A stretch of 64,000 nt of DNA from the NCBI GenBank assembly GCA_934395135.1, contig CAKRRK010000002.1:124001-188000 (forward strand), read 5' to 3'. The notes beneath the pieces were generated by a model. The model was not told the origin of the DNA, searched no databases, and saw only the letters and a program-made list of their open reading frames with translations. The position numbers were made by a program, and so were the translations under genes. Positions 1 through 9,183 of this stretch are shown here, piece by piece. Within the stretch, counting starts at the first letter, position 1; every line of letters starts with the position of its first letter. Source of the DNA: an uncultured Eubacteriales bacterium. Lineage in GTDB: Bacteria > Bacillota > Clostridia > Oscillospirales > Butyricicoccaceae.

Positions 1-652
1 CCTGAATCGGATGCGCGAAGTCATACAGGGGATAAATGCACCACGCATCTCCCTGCCGGTGATGGTGCGTGTGCACAATCCGGTAAATCGCAGGATCCCG
101 GAGATTTATGTTAGGCGACGCCATATCAATCTTCGCCCGAAGGGTTTTGGCCCCGTCAGGATACTGGTCGTTTTTCATGTCCTCAAACAGCCGCAGGTTT
201 TCCGCAACGCTCCGGTTTCGGTATGGACTTTCCCGGCCAGGCTCCGTCAGCGTACCGCGGTAAGCGCGCATTTCCTCCGGCGTCAAATCGCATACATACG
301 CCTTTCCCGCTTTGATCAGATGCACCGCGCAGTCATAGCAGATATCAAAATAATCCGAACCGTAATAAATGCCGCCGTTGGGTTCTTCTCCCGTGAGCCA
401 TTTCACATCCTCTAAAATGGCCTGCACATATTCGTCGTCCTCCTTGACGGGATTGGTGTCGTCAAACCGCAGATTAAACAGTCCGTTGTATTTCTTGGCA
501 ATGCTCCAGTTGATATAGATGGCCTTGGCGCTGCCAATGTGCAGATAGCCGTTGGGTTCCGGGGGAAACCGGGTATGGATCCTCTCGGCAAAGCCCTTTG
601 CGATGTCATCGTCTATTATTTCATGCAGAAAATTGGAAGTGATTTCCGTCAT
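1..652 (-). CDS. glnS: Glutamine--tRNA ligase, N-terminal part (3' end outside window)
   Basis: The gene runs off the left edge, so about 217 N-terminal residues are present. It is a class I aminoacyl-tRNA synthetase of the Glu/Gln group that charges tRNA-Gln. The translated start MTEITSNFLHE is followed by the ATP-binding stretch FPPEPNGYLHIGSAKA, where HIGS is the HIGH signature, and by RFDDTNP, typical of GlnRS. The Glu/Gln catalytic domain continues to the edge. The ATG at 652 has AGAGG nine bases upstream. It lies 16 bases after the gltX stop, so both synthetases are probably co-transcribed. A dedicated GlnRS suggests direct charging of tRNA-Gln, although an amidotransferase route elsewhere cannot be excluded. 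Confidence 0.93.
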   Translation of the reverse strand, partial: MTEITSNFLHEIIDDDIAKGFAERIHTRFPPEPNGYLHIGSAKAIYINWSIAKKYNGLFNLRFDDTNPVKEDDEYVQAILEDVKWLTGEEPNGGIYYGSDYFDICYDCAVHLIKAGKAYVCDLTPEEMRAYRGTLTEPGRESPYRNRSVAENLRLFEDMKNDQYPDGAKTLRAKIDMASPNINLRDPAIYRIVHTHHHRQGDAWCIYPLYDFAHPIQ

Positions 653-668
653 TGTATCGTCCTCTTTT

Positions 669-2312
669 TTATAAATTGTCTGCCGCCTTCGCCAGCCGTT
701 CCAAAACCCGTTCTCTGCCCAGAATCCTCATTACCGAATACAAATCCGGCGCGTTGGTTCTGCCGCAGACTGCTACCCGAATCACCATGCTCACATCACC
801 CACATGGCCTTTATAGGCAGAGGGATCGGCCTTATACTGCTTTGTTTCCGGCGCATAGCCAAACTGCGCGGCCAGTTCCTTTATGGTTTCAAACCAGGCA
901 TTGCTGTCATCCGTTTCTTGATACCGTTTCTCATAAGCCTGCAGCATCTCCTTTGCGTCGCCGCAGTTTTGTGGGATGCCGCTCAAATCCTGATGAAACA
1001 GCTCATCAAACATAAAACTCATATATGGCTTGACCTCGCTCCACAGAGCGATGTCCTTTCTCGGCTTTTTCCCACCTCTTCCAATGCTGAGCACAGCCTT
1101 TGTCATAGCGGGATCCCGCGTAAACAGCGCATAAAACCCGCTGTCGTTATCCCTGGCCCACTGGGCCACTGCATCATATACCTGCTCCGCTGTCATCCTG
1201 GAAATCAGGTTTTTGCTCACATCCCGCAGCTTGTCAATGTCAAACAGCGAACCGGAAACCGGCATTTTCTTGGGACTGAATGGAAACTCTTCCATAGGCG
1301 TGTCCGGATTTGCCATTCTCCATTCCTCAAAATTAGAATTCAGCAGCGTCATCAGGTATTCTTTCACCGCAGGGACAGGATATCCCTCCCGGTAATAAAA
1401 ATCCAGCGCAAGTTCCGGATCCTTTCGCTTGGACAGCTTTCGCTTGGAGCCGCCGTCCATTTTCATAAGCTGCGCCGTGTGTACATATTTGGGGCGTTTC
1501 CACCCCATCGCGTCAAACAGCTGAATATGCACCGGCAAAGTGGCCAGCCACTCTTCCCCCCGCACCACATGCGTGGTTCCCATCAGGTGGTCGTCTACCA
1601 CATGGGCAAAATGATAGGTGGGAATGCCGTCCGATTTCAAAATAACAATGTCCTGATCGTTTTCCGTCAGCTCCATATTGCCTTTTACCAGGTCTGTGTG
1701 ACGGATTTTGTTGGCAATGCTGCCATTTGACCGAAAACGAATCACATAGTCCCGGTTTTCCTGCAAAAGCCGTTCCACCGTCTCCAGCGGACAGTCCCTG
1801 TATTTGGCATATTTTCCGTAATATCCAAAGTTTTCCTTGTTTTTTTCCTGCATGGCATGGGTTTGTGCCAATTCTTCCTCTGTACAGAAGCAGGGATACG
1901 CAAGACCTCTCCGCACCAAATCCTTGACAAAAACCTGATAAATGCCGCCCCGCAGGCTCTGCCGGTATGGACCGTATGCACCGTTGTCCCCCTCCAGCGT
2001 GGCACCTTCATCAAACGGCAGATCAAACGTTTCAAACGCCTGCAAAATGGTCTGCACGCCGCCGGGCACTTCCCTTTTTTTGTCCGTATCCTCAATGCGC
2101 AGATAAAATACGCCGCCGCTCTGGTGAGCAAGCCGCTCGTCCACAACTGCGCCGTATAGATTGCCCAAGTGCATAAATCCCGTAGGGCTTGGCGCCATAC
2201 GGGTCACTTTTGCTCCCTCCGGCAAGATTCGCGGCGGATAGTTTGCCGCAATGTCCGCCGGCGTTTGTGTGACGGACGGGAACAGCAGCTGCGCTAATTT
2301 CTCAAAATCCAC
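669..2312 (-). CDS. gltX: Glutamate--tRNA ligase
   Basis: This 547-residue class I synthetase attaches glutamate to tRNA-Glu. The sequence shows APSPTGFMHLGN at about residues 40-51 (HIGH motif as HLGN), RIEDTD at 72-77 and KLSKR at 292-296 (KMSKS motif). It has an N-terminal extension of about 35 residues before the first catalytic motif and is longer than the usual bacterial GluRS of 470-490 residues, a form seen in Clostridia. The start is GTG at 2312, preceded by AGGAGAGG eight bases upstream. It is followed 16 bases later by glnS. Confidence 0.93.
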   Translation of the reverse strand: MDFEKLAQLLFPSVTQTPADIAANYPPRILPEGAKVTRMAPSPTGFMHLGNLYGAVVDERLAHQSGGVFYLRIEDTDKKREVPGGVQTILQAFETFDLPFDEGATLEGDNGAYGPYRQSLRGGIYQVFVKDLVRRGLAYPCFCTEEELAQTHAMQEKNKENFGYYGKYAKYRDCPLETVERLLQENRDYVIRFRSNGSIANKIRHTDLVKGNMELTENDQDIVILKSDGIPTYHFAHVVDDHLMGTTHVVRGEEWLATLPVHIQLFDAMGWKRPKYVHTAQLMKMDGGSKRKLSKRKDPELALDFYYREGYPVPAVKEYLMTLLNSNFEEWRMANPDTPMEEFPFSPKKMPVSGSLFDIDKLRDVSKNLISRMTAEQVYDAVAQWARDNDSGFYALFTRDPAMTKAVLSIGRGGKKPRKDIALWSEVKPYMSFMFDELFHQDLSGIPQNCGDAKEMLQAYEKRYQETDDSNAWFETIKELAAQFGYAPETKQYKADPSAYKGHVGDVSMVIRVAVCGRTNAPDLYSVMRILGRERVLERLAKAADNL

Positions 2313-2344
2313 AATATCCTCTCCTGTTGCTTTTTGTTTCTGTA

Positions 2345-2373
2345 ATCATACCATATCCCGTTCCGTTGCGCAA
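2345..2373 (-). promoter_or_regulatory. Promoter of gltX-glnS
   Basis: On the minus strand TTGCGC is followed after 17 bases by TATGAT, with TGG directly before the -10 (extended -10). It lies about 30 bases upstream of the gltX start. The -35 is a partial match only. Confidence 0.55.
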
Positions 2374-2429
2374 TATTCCCCTGGTGGGTTTTATCAAAAA
2401 GCCCATACTTTTCTGTGCAAAAAAGCAAA

Positions 2430-2457
2430 AAGCCTGAACATTTCTCTGCTCAGGCTT
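2430..2457 (-). terminator. Rho-independent terminator of the trp operon
   Basis: AAGCCTGAG pairs with TTCAGGCTT across a short loop and is followed on the minus strand by TTTTTGC and a second T run. It sits 12 bases after the trpA stop. Confidence 0.85.
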
Positions 2458-2469
2458 GGATTTTTCCCA

Positions 2470-3240
2470 TTACCGTATAGCGTCCTTCATCTGCTTTACA
2501 TAGTCAAAAACCGCTTTGTGGGCATTCCCGCCATGCTGCGCAATCCGTTCTACAATGGCGCTCCCCACAATCACTCCGTCGGCAATTCCCGCAATTTCTT
2601 TTGCTTGTTCCGGCGTATTGACGCCAAATCCCACCGCACAGGGAATATCCGTCGCGGCGCGGATCATCTTCACCATGCCGGCGAGATCCGTTTGAATGGA
2701 GGCGCGCATGCCGGTAACTCCCATAGAGGATACTACATAAACAAACCCGGCTGCATCCTTTGCAATTTTCTGGATGCGCTGCCTGGAAGTGGGTGCAACC
2801 AGGGATATAATATCCACACCGTGTCGTGTTGCAATGTCCAAAAGCTCCGGCTGCTCTTCGTACGGCAGATCCGGAACAATGACGCCGTCCACACCGCTTT
2901 CTTCACATTGCGCAAAAAACCGCCCATAACCATAATGAAAGACCGGATTTAAATAGGTGAGAAATACCAGGGGCGTCTGGGTATCCTGCCGCACCCGCCG
3001 CGCCAGGCGAAACATCCCATCCGTTGTGGCGCCGCCTTTTAGCGCGCGGAGATTTGCCTCCTGAATTACCGGCCCTTCCGCAATGGGATCGGAAAACGGT
3101 ATACCGATTTCAATCAAATCTGCGCCGGCGCGGACCATTTCCATAATGTATTCATAGCTTTTGTCCAGGGAGGGATCCCCGCCGGTCAAAAAAGCGATAA
3201 ATGCCGTTCCGTTTTCAAAGGCTTTTCCTATGTTACTCAT
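2470..3240 (-). CDS. trpA: Tryptophan synthase alpha chain
   Basis: The 256-residue TIM-barrel subunit cleaves indole-3-glycerol phosphate to indole, which passes to TrpB. Visible are FLTGGDPSLDKS near the N-terminus, the catalytic Glu in IEIGIPFSDP, the catalytic Asp in VIVPDLPYEE, and the phosphate-binding VGFGVNTPEQ and GVIVGSAIV. The frame is open further upstream, but the ATG at 3240 gives the family N-terminus MSNIGKAF and overlaps the trpB stop by 8 bases, implying translational coupling. It is the last gene of trpEGDCFBA and is followed by the operon terminator. Confidence 0.97.
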   Translation of the reverse strand: MSNIGKAFENGTAFIAFLTGGDPSLDKSYEYIMEMVRAGADLIEIGIPFSDPIAEGPVIQEANLRALKGGATTDGMFRLARRVRQDTQTPLVFLTYLNPVFHYGYGRFFAQCEESGVDGVIVPDLPYEEQPELLDIATRHGVDIISLVAPTSRQRIQKIAKDAAGFVYVVSSMGVTGMRASIQTDLAGMVKMIRAATDIPCAVGFGVNTPEQAKEIAGIADGVIVGSAIVERIAQHGGNAHKAVFDYVKQMKDAIR

Positions 3241-4417
3241 GAATATCCACCCCCCGATACCGTGCAATTGCCGCAACGTCTTTGTCCCCTCTGCCGGAAA
3301 GACATACGATAATGCTCTGATCCTGCCGCATCTCCGGCGCGATCTTTCGCACATGCGCCACTGCATGCGCACTTTCTATCGCGCAGATAATACCTTCTTT
3401 CCTGGCAAGGTATTCAAACGCTTCCACCGCCTCATCGTCTGTAACCGGCACATACTGAGCCCGTCCGGTATCATGCAGATTGGCATGTTCCGGTCCGATG
3501 CCGGGGTAATCCAGGCCGGCGGAAATGGAATAGACCGGAGCAATCTGTCCATTGGCATCCTGGCAGAAATAGGATTTCATCCCATGAAAAATCCCAAGGG
3601 AGCCTTTTGCGATGGTGGCAGCATGCTGCTCTGTGTGAATCCCTCTGCCTGCGGCCTCACAGCCGATGAGCTGCACCGACGCGTCCGGAATAAAATGATA
3701 AAAGGCGCCCATCGCATTGGAGCCGCCGCCAACGCAGGCCACAACTGCAGCCGGCAGCGTTCCTTCCAGTTCCAGAATCTGCTCTCGTGCTTCCCGGCTG
3801 ATAACCGACTGAAAGTCCCGTACCATCATCGGGAAGGGATGCGGTCCCATCACAGAACCCAGGACATAATGGGTATCCGATACCCTTCTGACCCATTCCC
3901 GCATCGTCTCGTTGACCGCGTCTTTCAAAGTCATGGTGCCGGAGATCACCGGATGCACTCTGGCGCCCAAAAGCTCCATCCGGTATACATTCAGCGCCTG
4001 GCGGATCGTATCCTCCTTCCCCATAAAAATCTCACATTCCATATCCAGCAACGCCGCCGCGGTGGCTGTGGCCACACCATGCTGCCCCGCGCCGGTTTCC
4101 GCAATGACCCTGGTTTTTCCCATTTTTTTGGCCAGCAACACCTGTCCCAGCACATTGTTGATTTTATGGGAGCCGGTATGGTTCAAATCCTCCCGCTTCA
4201 AATAGATTTTGGCACCGCCCAGATCCTTTGTCATTTTCTCCGCATAATACAACCGGCTGGGCCGTCCCGCATATTCGTTCAGCAGCCTGTTCAACTCTTT
4301 GCAAAATGCCGGATCGTTTTTATAAAATTCATAGCATTCTTCCAGCTGTTTGATCTCATTCATCAACGTTTCGGGAATATACTGTCCGCCGTGGATGCCA
4401 TACCTCCCTCGTTCCAT
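3233..4417 (-). CDS. trpB: Tryptophan synthase beta chain
   Basis: The 394-residue PLP enzyme condenses indole with L-serine to tryptophan, in an alpha2-beta2 complex with TrpA. The PLP lysine lies in HTGSHKINN, the catalytic Glu in ETGAGQHG, and the phosphate-binding loop is GGGSNAMG. The N-terminus GRYGIHGGQYIPETL is that of TrpB1. The ATG at 4417 has AGGAGGG seven bases upstream. That ribosome site and the first 18 codons lie inside the 3' end of trpF. Confidence 0.97.
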   Translation of the reverse strand: MERGRYGIHGGQYIPETLMNEIKQLEECYEFYKNDPAFCKELNRLLNEYAGRPSRLYYAEKMTKDLGGAKIYLKREDLNHTGSHKINNVLGQVLLAKKMGKTRVIAETGAGQHGVATATAAALLDMECEIFMGKEDTIRQALNVYRMELLGARVHPVISGTMTLKDAVNETMREWVRRVSDTHYVLGSVMGPHPFPMMVRDFQSVISREAREQILELEGTLPAAVVACVGGGSNAMGAFYHFIPDASVQLIGCEAAGRGIHTEQHAATIAKGSLGIFHGMKSYFCQDANGQIAPVYSISAGLDYPGIGPEHANLHDTGRAQYVPVTDDEAVEAFEYLARKEGIICAIESAHAVAHVRKIAPEMRQDQSIIVCLSGRGDKDVAAIARYRGVDIHE

Positions 4418-5010
4418 CTCCGAACCCTCCTAATCAGTCTGTAAATTTTCTCTCCATCCTTATATCCGTCCGTTTCCACGCCGCTGGAAACATCCACTGC
4501 AAATGGATGCACCTCTGCAAGCGCTTGCTCCACGTTATCGGGAGTTATACCCCCCGCCAGAAAAAAAGGCTTTGTTATATTTTGCACGGTCTGCCAGTCA
4601 AACGAGATTCCTGTCCCGCCGGCGCCGCTGTCAAACAGCAGATAATCTGCACCGGCTGCCGGCCGAAAATCCAGGCGGGCCACATCCGCCCGCACTGCCC
4701 GGATTACCGGCTTTCCTGTTTTCTCCCGCAGCGCCGCAAGATACGCGGCGTCTTCTCTGCCATGAAGCTGCGCCATTTGAATGATGCCAAGAGAAAGGCA
4801 GCGCGCCACCATGTCCAGTTCCTGGTCCACAAAAACGCCAACTGATATTATAGCAGGTTTCAGACGGTTTGACAAAATCTGTGCCTGTTCCACAGAAACC
4901 TTCCGCCTGCTTGCTTCCGCAAATACAAATCCCACATACTCAGGCAGACATTCGTTCACGGCAAAAATATCTTCTTCCCTGGTCAGCCCACAAATTTTCA
5001 CCTTGGCCAT
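4363..5010 (-). CDS. trpF: Phosphoribosylanthranilate isomerase
   Basis: The 215-residue TIM-barrel enzyme converts N-(5-phosphoribosyl)anthranilate to CdRP. The catalytic Cys is in KICGLTREED, the catalytic Asp in LLFDSGAGGTG, and AGGITPDNV and DVSSGVETDG are family signatures. The start overlaps the trpC stop by 13 bases. The conserved part ends near IYRLIRRVRR, but the frame reads on through the trpB ribosome site for about 17 more residues, overlapping trpB by 55 bases. Confidence 0.95.
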   Translation of the reverse strand: MAKVKICGLTREEDIFAVNECLPEYVGFVFAEASRRKVSVEQAQILSNRLKPAIISVGVFVDQELDMVARCLSLGIIQMAQLHGREDAAYLAALREKTGKPVIRAVRADVARLDFRPAAGADYLLFDSGAGGTGISFDWQTVQNITKPFFLAGGITPDNVEQALAEVHPFAVDVSSGVETDGYKDGEKIYRLIRRVRRWNEGGMASTADSIFPKR

Positions 5011-5792
5011 ACTTCTGTTCCCCGAAATGCCCGCAAGGTCTGAGTTTTGTTCGGACTGCGCATCAGTGTTTCCCCAATCAAAACCCCGTCGGCGCCGATT
5101 TTCCGCAGCGCTGCCACGTCCTCCGCCGTTCGGATGCCGCTTTCCGAAACAAACAACCGGTCCGGCGGAACCCGATCCCGCAGATGAACGCTGGTGTCCA
5201 AATCCACTGCAAACGTTTTGAGATTTCGGTTGTTGATCCCAATAATCTCTGCGCCGGCCGCCACGGCAGAATCTGTCTCCGCCGCTGTATGGGCCTCCAC
5301 AATGGCGGAAAGTCCCAGCCCGTGGGCAATATCCAGATACTGCGCCAGTGTTCTGGTGTCAAGCAAAGCGCAAATCAACAACACGCCGTGCGCTCCCAGG
5401 GTTTTTGCTTCGTATATCTGATATTCGTCTATGGTAAAATCCTTCCGCAGCACAGGGATAGAAACTGCTCCTGCAATTTCCCTTAAATACCGGTCGTCGC
5501 CTAAAAACCAGTTTGGTTCCGTCAGCACAGACACGCATCCCGCGCCAGCGGTTTCATATTCCTGCGCAATGGAGCAATACGGAAATGTCTCTGCAATTCT
5601 TTTTTTCGAAGGCGAAGCCTGTTTGACTTCGCAGATAAAGGTGATTCCTTCTTTTCTCAGCGCCTTTGCAAAGGGAAAGTCTCGTTTTTTTACCATTTGT
5701 TCCGCCATTTCCTGCATCTGAGCCGGCGGTATGATTTCTTTCCGCTTTTGATAGCGCAAAGCCGTTTGGGCCGCGATTTTCTCTAAGATCAT
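4998..5792 (-). CDS. trpC: Indole-3-glycerol phosphate synthase
   Basis: The 264-residue TIM-barrel enzyme cyclises CdRP to indole-3-glycerol phosphate. Recognisable pieces are FICEVKQASPSKK (catalytic Lys), VLTEPNWFLGD, PVLRKDFTIDEYQI, EAHTAAE, IIGINNRNLKTF and SESGIRTAEDV. It starts three bases after the trpD stop, with GAGGT six bases upstream, and overlaps trpF by 13 bases. It is monofunctional, not fused to trpF. Confidence 0.96.
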   Translation of the reverse strand: MILEKIAAQTALRYQKRKEIIPPAQMQEMAEQMVKKRDFPFAKALRKEGITFICEVKQASPSKKRIAETFPYCSIAQEYETAGAGCVSVLTEPNWFLGDDRYLREIAGAVSIPVLRKDFTIDEYQIYEAKTLGAHGVLLICALLDTRTLAQYLDIAHGLGLSAIVEAHTAAETDSAVAAGAEIIGINNRNLKTFAVDLDTSVHLRDRVPPDRLFVSESGIRTAEDVAALRKIGADGVLIGETLMRSPNKTQTLRAFRGTEVWPR

Positions 5793-5795
5793 AGT

Positions 5796-6812
5796 TTATA
5801 CCTCATTGGAACAGCGAACCAACTGCCGCATTTTGTCCAGCGCCGCTCCGTCGTCAATCAATTGCTCTGCCGCTGCCACGCCGCCGGCAATTGTTTTGCT
5901 TTTTCCGGCAATATACAGGCAAAGTCCCGCATTCAACGCTACAATGTCCCGCTTTGCACCTCGCTCCCGGCCGGACAACACCGCTTGGGTGATGCGGGCA
6001 TTTTCTGCACCGTCCCCGCCCAGCACTTCCTGCATCCGCCGTTTTGTAAAGCCCAAATCGCCAGGTTCCAGATAATAGCTTGTAATTGCTCCGTTGTTGA
6101 TTTCGCACACTCTGGTGTTCGAAGTTACCGTGGCTTCGTCCATGCCATCCATGCCAAATACCGTCATACCCCGCTTGACGCCAAGATTTACCAGCACTTT
6201 GGCCAAAGGTTCTGCCAGGCACTCCGCATATACTCCCATAATCTGAAGATTCGCTTCCGCCGGGTTTGCCAGCGGACCTAAAAGATTAAAAATGTTCCGG
6301 ATCCCGATTTCCCGCCGGACCGGCGCCGCATATTTCATGGATGCATGATACTCCTGTGCAAACATAAAACAGATTCCGATATCCCGCACCAGTTTCTCAC
6401 ATTGCTCCGGCGCCAGAGAAATATTAACCCCCAGATTTTCCAAAACATCGGCCGCGCCGCTTTTGGAAGACATAGACCGATTGCCGTGCTTTGCAATTTT
6501 TACACCGCCCGCCGCCGCTACAAACGCGGCGGTTGTGGAAATATTAAATGTGCCTGTGCCGTCGCCGCCAGTGCCCACAATGTCCATCACATCAAACTCC
6601 CGATGCACTTTTTTTGCCTTTTCCCGCATCGCATCGGCGCAGGCGGTAATCTCCTCCACCGTTTCCCCTTTGATACGCATCGCTGTGAGCAATGCGCCCA
6701 TCTGGGCGTTTGTCGCACTGCCTTCCATCATTTCCCGCATCACGTCTTTTGCCAGTTCAAATTCCAAATTCCTGCCGGATACGGCAAGGCCAATCGCTTC
6801 TTGTATCTTCAT
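5796..6812 (-). CDS. trpD: Anthranilate phosphoribosyltransferase
   Basis: The 338-residue enzyme transfers phosphoribose from PRPP to anthranilate. It has the PRPP-binding DIVGTGGDGTGTFNIST and the KHGNRSMSSKSGAADVLE motif, with an all-alpha N-terminal domain. The length is normal (330-345). The ATG at 6812 overlaps the trpG stop as ATGA and has GGGAGGTG four bases upstream. Confidence 0.97.
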   Translation of the reverse strand: MKIQEAIGLAVSGRNLEFELAKDVMREMMEGSATNAQMGALLTAMRIKGETVEEITACADAMREKAKKVHREFDVMDIVGTGGDGTGTFNISTTAAFVAAAGGVKIAKHGNRSMSSKSGAADVLENLGVNISLAPEQCEKLVRDIGICFMFAQEYHASMKYAAPVRREIGIRNIFNLLGPLANPAEANLQIMGVYAECLAEPLAKVLVNLGVKRGMTVFGMDGMDEATVTSNTRVCEINNGAITSYYLEPGDLGFTKRRMQEVLGGDGAENARITQAVLSGRERGAKRDIVALNAGLCLYIAGKSKTIAGGVAAAEQLIDDGAALDKMRQLVRCSNEV

Positions 6813-7381
6813 TGGGCACCTCCCAAAAAATTTTTCAAAATGGCACCGCCTGCCGGAGTCAGCACCGATTCCGGATGGAACTGTACGCCATATACCGGGT
6901 ATTTCCTATGCTGCACTGCCATCACCTCGCCATCCTCTGTTTGTGCCGTCACAGCAAGGCATTCCGGCAGCGTTTCCGCAAGAGCTGCAAGGGAATGATA
7001 TCTTGCCGCCAGTATGGTTTCCGGCAATCCCTGAAACAGACCGCAGCTGGTATCCAGCTGCACCTTGGACTGTTTGCCGTGCATCAGCTGCTTTGCATAG
7101 GAAACGGTGCCGCCAAAGGCCTCGCAAATCGCTTGGTGTCCAAGGCAAACTCCAAGGACCGGTATTTTCTCCGCAAAGTATCGGGCGGCTTCCATACAAA
7201 TGCCTGCGTCAGCTGGCCTGCCTGGTCCCGGCGATAAAATTATGTGGGACGGATGCATACTTTCCAGTTCCGCCACCTCCATTGCATCGTTCCGGACCAC
7301 ACGAACATCCGGGCAGACCGAGCCGATCAACTGGTATAAATTGTAAGAAAAACTATCGTAGTTATCAATCAGCAGAATCAT
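6809..7381 (-). CDS. trpG: Anthranilate synthase glutaminase subunit
   Basis: The 190-residue class I glutamine amidotransferase supplies ammonia to TrpE. The nucleophile Cys is in GVCLGHQAI, the His-Glu pair in VQFHPESVLT, and the N-terminus MILLIDNYDSFSYN is characteristic. The frame is open upstream, but the ATG at 7381 fits the family and overlaps the trpE stop by four bases (ATGA). It could also serve p-aminobenzoate synthesis if no separate pabA exists. Confidence 0.96.
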   Translation of the reverse strand: MILLIDNYDSFSYNLYQLIGSVCPDVRVVRNDAMEVAELESMHPSHIILSPGPGRPADAGICMEAARYFAEKIPVLGVCLGHQAICEAFGGTVSYAKQLMHGKQSKVQLDTSCGLFQGLPETILAARYHSLAALAETLPECLAVTAQTEDGEVMAVQHRKYPVYGVQFHPESVLTPAGGAILKNFLGGAQ

Positions 7382-8847
7382 ACGTCGATCCCCTCCTGAG
7401 CAGTCAACAGGGCATCCACCACCGCTTTCGCCTTTTGGATGCATTCCTGATATTCCTTTTCCGGCACACTGTCATATACAATGCCGGCGCCGGACCGTAC
7501 AAACACTTTGCCGTTTGTTTGAAAGGCGATGCGAATGGCAATGCAGGTATCCAAATTGCCGGTAAAATCCAGATATCCAATCGCGCCGCCGTAAATTCCC
7601 CGTTTGCTGTTCTCCAGTTCACTGATAATCTCGCAGGCCCGGAGTTTCGGCGCGCCGGATAAGGTGCCGGCAGGCAGCACAGCGTCAATGGCAGACAGCG
7701 CATCCCGATCCTCTGCCAAAACGCCCCGCACAGTGGAACCTATGTGCATCACATGGGAAAATCGCTCCACCGACAAATATTTTTCCACCTCCACGGTACC
7801 GAACCGGCTGATTTTGCCGATGTCGTTTCGTCCCAAATCCACCAGCATATTGTGCTCGGCAAGTTCCTTTGGATCCCCTAAAAGCTCCTGCTCCAGCCGT
7901 CGGTCTTCTTCCTCGGTATTTCCCCGCGGCCGAGTTCCCGCCAAGGGAAAGGTGTGCAGCACGCCGTCTTCCAGCTTCACCAGGGTTTCCGGCGATGCAC
8001 CGGCAATCTCCACCGCATCGCCGGAAAAATAGAACATATAGGGAGACGGATTCGCGGTGCGGAGTATCCGATAGGCATCCAGCAGGCTGCCTTCCGCCTC
8101 TGCTTCCAGCCGGTTGGACAGCACCACCTGAAAAATGTCCCCTTCCCGGATGTATTCCTTTGCCCGCTGCACCATATCGCAGTACGCATCCTTTTCAAAC
8201 AGCGGCCGGAGTTCTGTTTTCAGCCGCAGCGGCGGTACCTTGGCGGCTTTTCCCGTTTGTATGAGCTGTTTCATAAACTCAATGTCACATATCGCTTTGT
8301 TATAACTTTCCTCCATAGTTTCTGTTTTGGCGTTGGCGATGATGATAATTTTCTGCCGCATATGATCAAATGCAATCACTTTGTCAAACAGCATCAAATC
8401 CACATCCCGAAACCCTTCGCTGTCCTCCGTGTCCAAGGTAAGGGACGGCTCCGCATAGCGGATATAGTCATAGGAAAAATATCCCACCAGCCCGCCGGCA
8501 AACGGAGGCAGATAATCAAACCGCGGGCTTTTATACTCAGAAAGCACCTGCCGGATGTATTCCCCTGGATGCCTGGTCTCCGCTTTGAGCCTCATCCCGT
8601 TGGCAATCGTTACCACCCCGTCTTCGCATGTCAGTTCCAGCTTTGGATCAAAGCCTAAAAATGTATATCGCCCCCACTTGCCGGAATCCGTCACACTTTC
8701 CAGCATATAACAATGGCTGCTTACCGTTTTCAGGATTTTCAGCACTTCCATCGGCGTTCGGATGTCGGACAGAATCTCGTCGCTCACCGGTATAGCCTTG
8801 TATTCGTTTTCCAGTTCTCTGCATGCAGCAAGTGTTGGTCTTACCAT
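7378..8847 (-). CDS. trpE: Anthranilate synthase component I
   Basis: The 489-residue chorismate-using enzyme makes anthranilate with TrpG ammonia and is usually inhibited by tryptophan through the site around MLESVTDSGKWGRYTFLG. The C-terminal chorismate-binding domain shows SPSPYMFYF-like and GTRPRGNTEEED motifs, HNMLVDLGRNDIG, and GAPKLRACEII. A TTG at 8853 opens the frame, but it is two bases from the AAGGAG, so the ATG at 8847 (spacing eight) is preferred. It is the first gene of the operon, directly behind the T-box. Confidence 0.95.
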   Translation of the reverse strand: MVRPTLAACRELENEYKAIPVSDEILSDIRTPMEVLKILKTVSSHCYMLESVTDSGKWGRYTFLGFDPKLELTCEDGVVTIANGMRLKAETRHPGEYIRQVLSEYKSPRFDYLPPFAGGLVGYFSYDYIRYAEPSLTLDTEDSEGFRDVDLMLFDKVIAFDHMRQKIIIIANAKTETMEESYNKAICDIEFMKQLIQTGKAAKVPPLRLKTELRPLFEKDAYCDMVQRAKEYIREGDIFQVVLSNRLEAEAEGSLLDAYRILRTANPSPYMFYFSGDAVEIAGASPETLVKLEDGVLHTFPLAGTRPRGNTEEEDRRLEQELLGDPKELAEHNMLVDLGRNDIGKISRFGTVEVEKYLSVERFSHVMHIGSTVRGVLAEDRDALSAIDAVLPAGTLSGAPKLRACEIISELENSKRGIYGGAIGYLDFTGNLDTCIAIRIAFQTNGKVFVRSGAGIVYDSVPEKEYQECIQKAKAVVDALLTAQEGIDV

Positions 8848-8866
8848 ACCCAATTCTCCTTTTTCG

Positions 8867-9165
8867 ACAAATTAAAAAGCCCGCCCTTGACGTCAAGTCA
8901 AGGGCGGGCTGCAATTCATTGCATCAATCCCGCGGTGCCACCTTGGTTTAGGGAATTCTCCCTACACTGTTTGGAATACCAGCATATTCCTGATAACTAA
9001 CGCATATCTCCTCGTCGCAGAATACTCGGCAAACTGCCTTTGACTGCGCCCTCAGCGGTCCATTTCCCGGCGTATTCAAACGCCGCACAACCTGCGTTCT
9101 GCCGGCTCACACCTTATCCGGCTCTCTGAAAGTGCACAATTGCTTTTATCTCCGCCTCAACGGTT
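8867..9165 (-). promoter_or_regulatory. T-box leader (tRNA-Trp responsive) of the trp operon
   Basis: On the minus strand the leader carries the T-box core TGGCACCGCGGG (about 8929-8941), which binds the acceptor end of uncharged tRNA. The stem I end AAATGGACCGCTGAGG contains TGG at 9062-9060 in specifier position, matching Trp. A terminator hairpin at 8879-8909 (GCCCGCCCTTGAC/GTCAAGGGCGGGC) is followed by TTTTTAATTT. Uncharged tRNA-Trp should favour the antiterminator and switch the operon on. Confidence 0.93.
8879..8909 (-). terminator. T-box regulated terminator
   Basis: Thirteen-base arms GCCCGCCCTTGAC and GTCAAGGGCGGGC around a five-base loop are followed by TTTTTAATTT on the minus strand, 30 bases before trpE. 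Confidence 0.9.
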
Positions 9166-9183
9166 TTTTCTTCGTTTTTTTCA

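Noticed and set aside
804..1730. 308-residue open frame on the plus strand
   Set aside because: It lies fully opposite gltX, whose motifs are intact.
3161..4444. 427-residue open frame on the plus strand
   Set aside because: It is antisense to trpB and trpA, rich in His, Arg and Pro as expected from a shadow frame, with no ribosome site.
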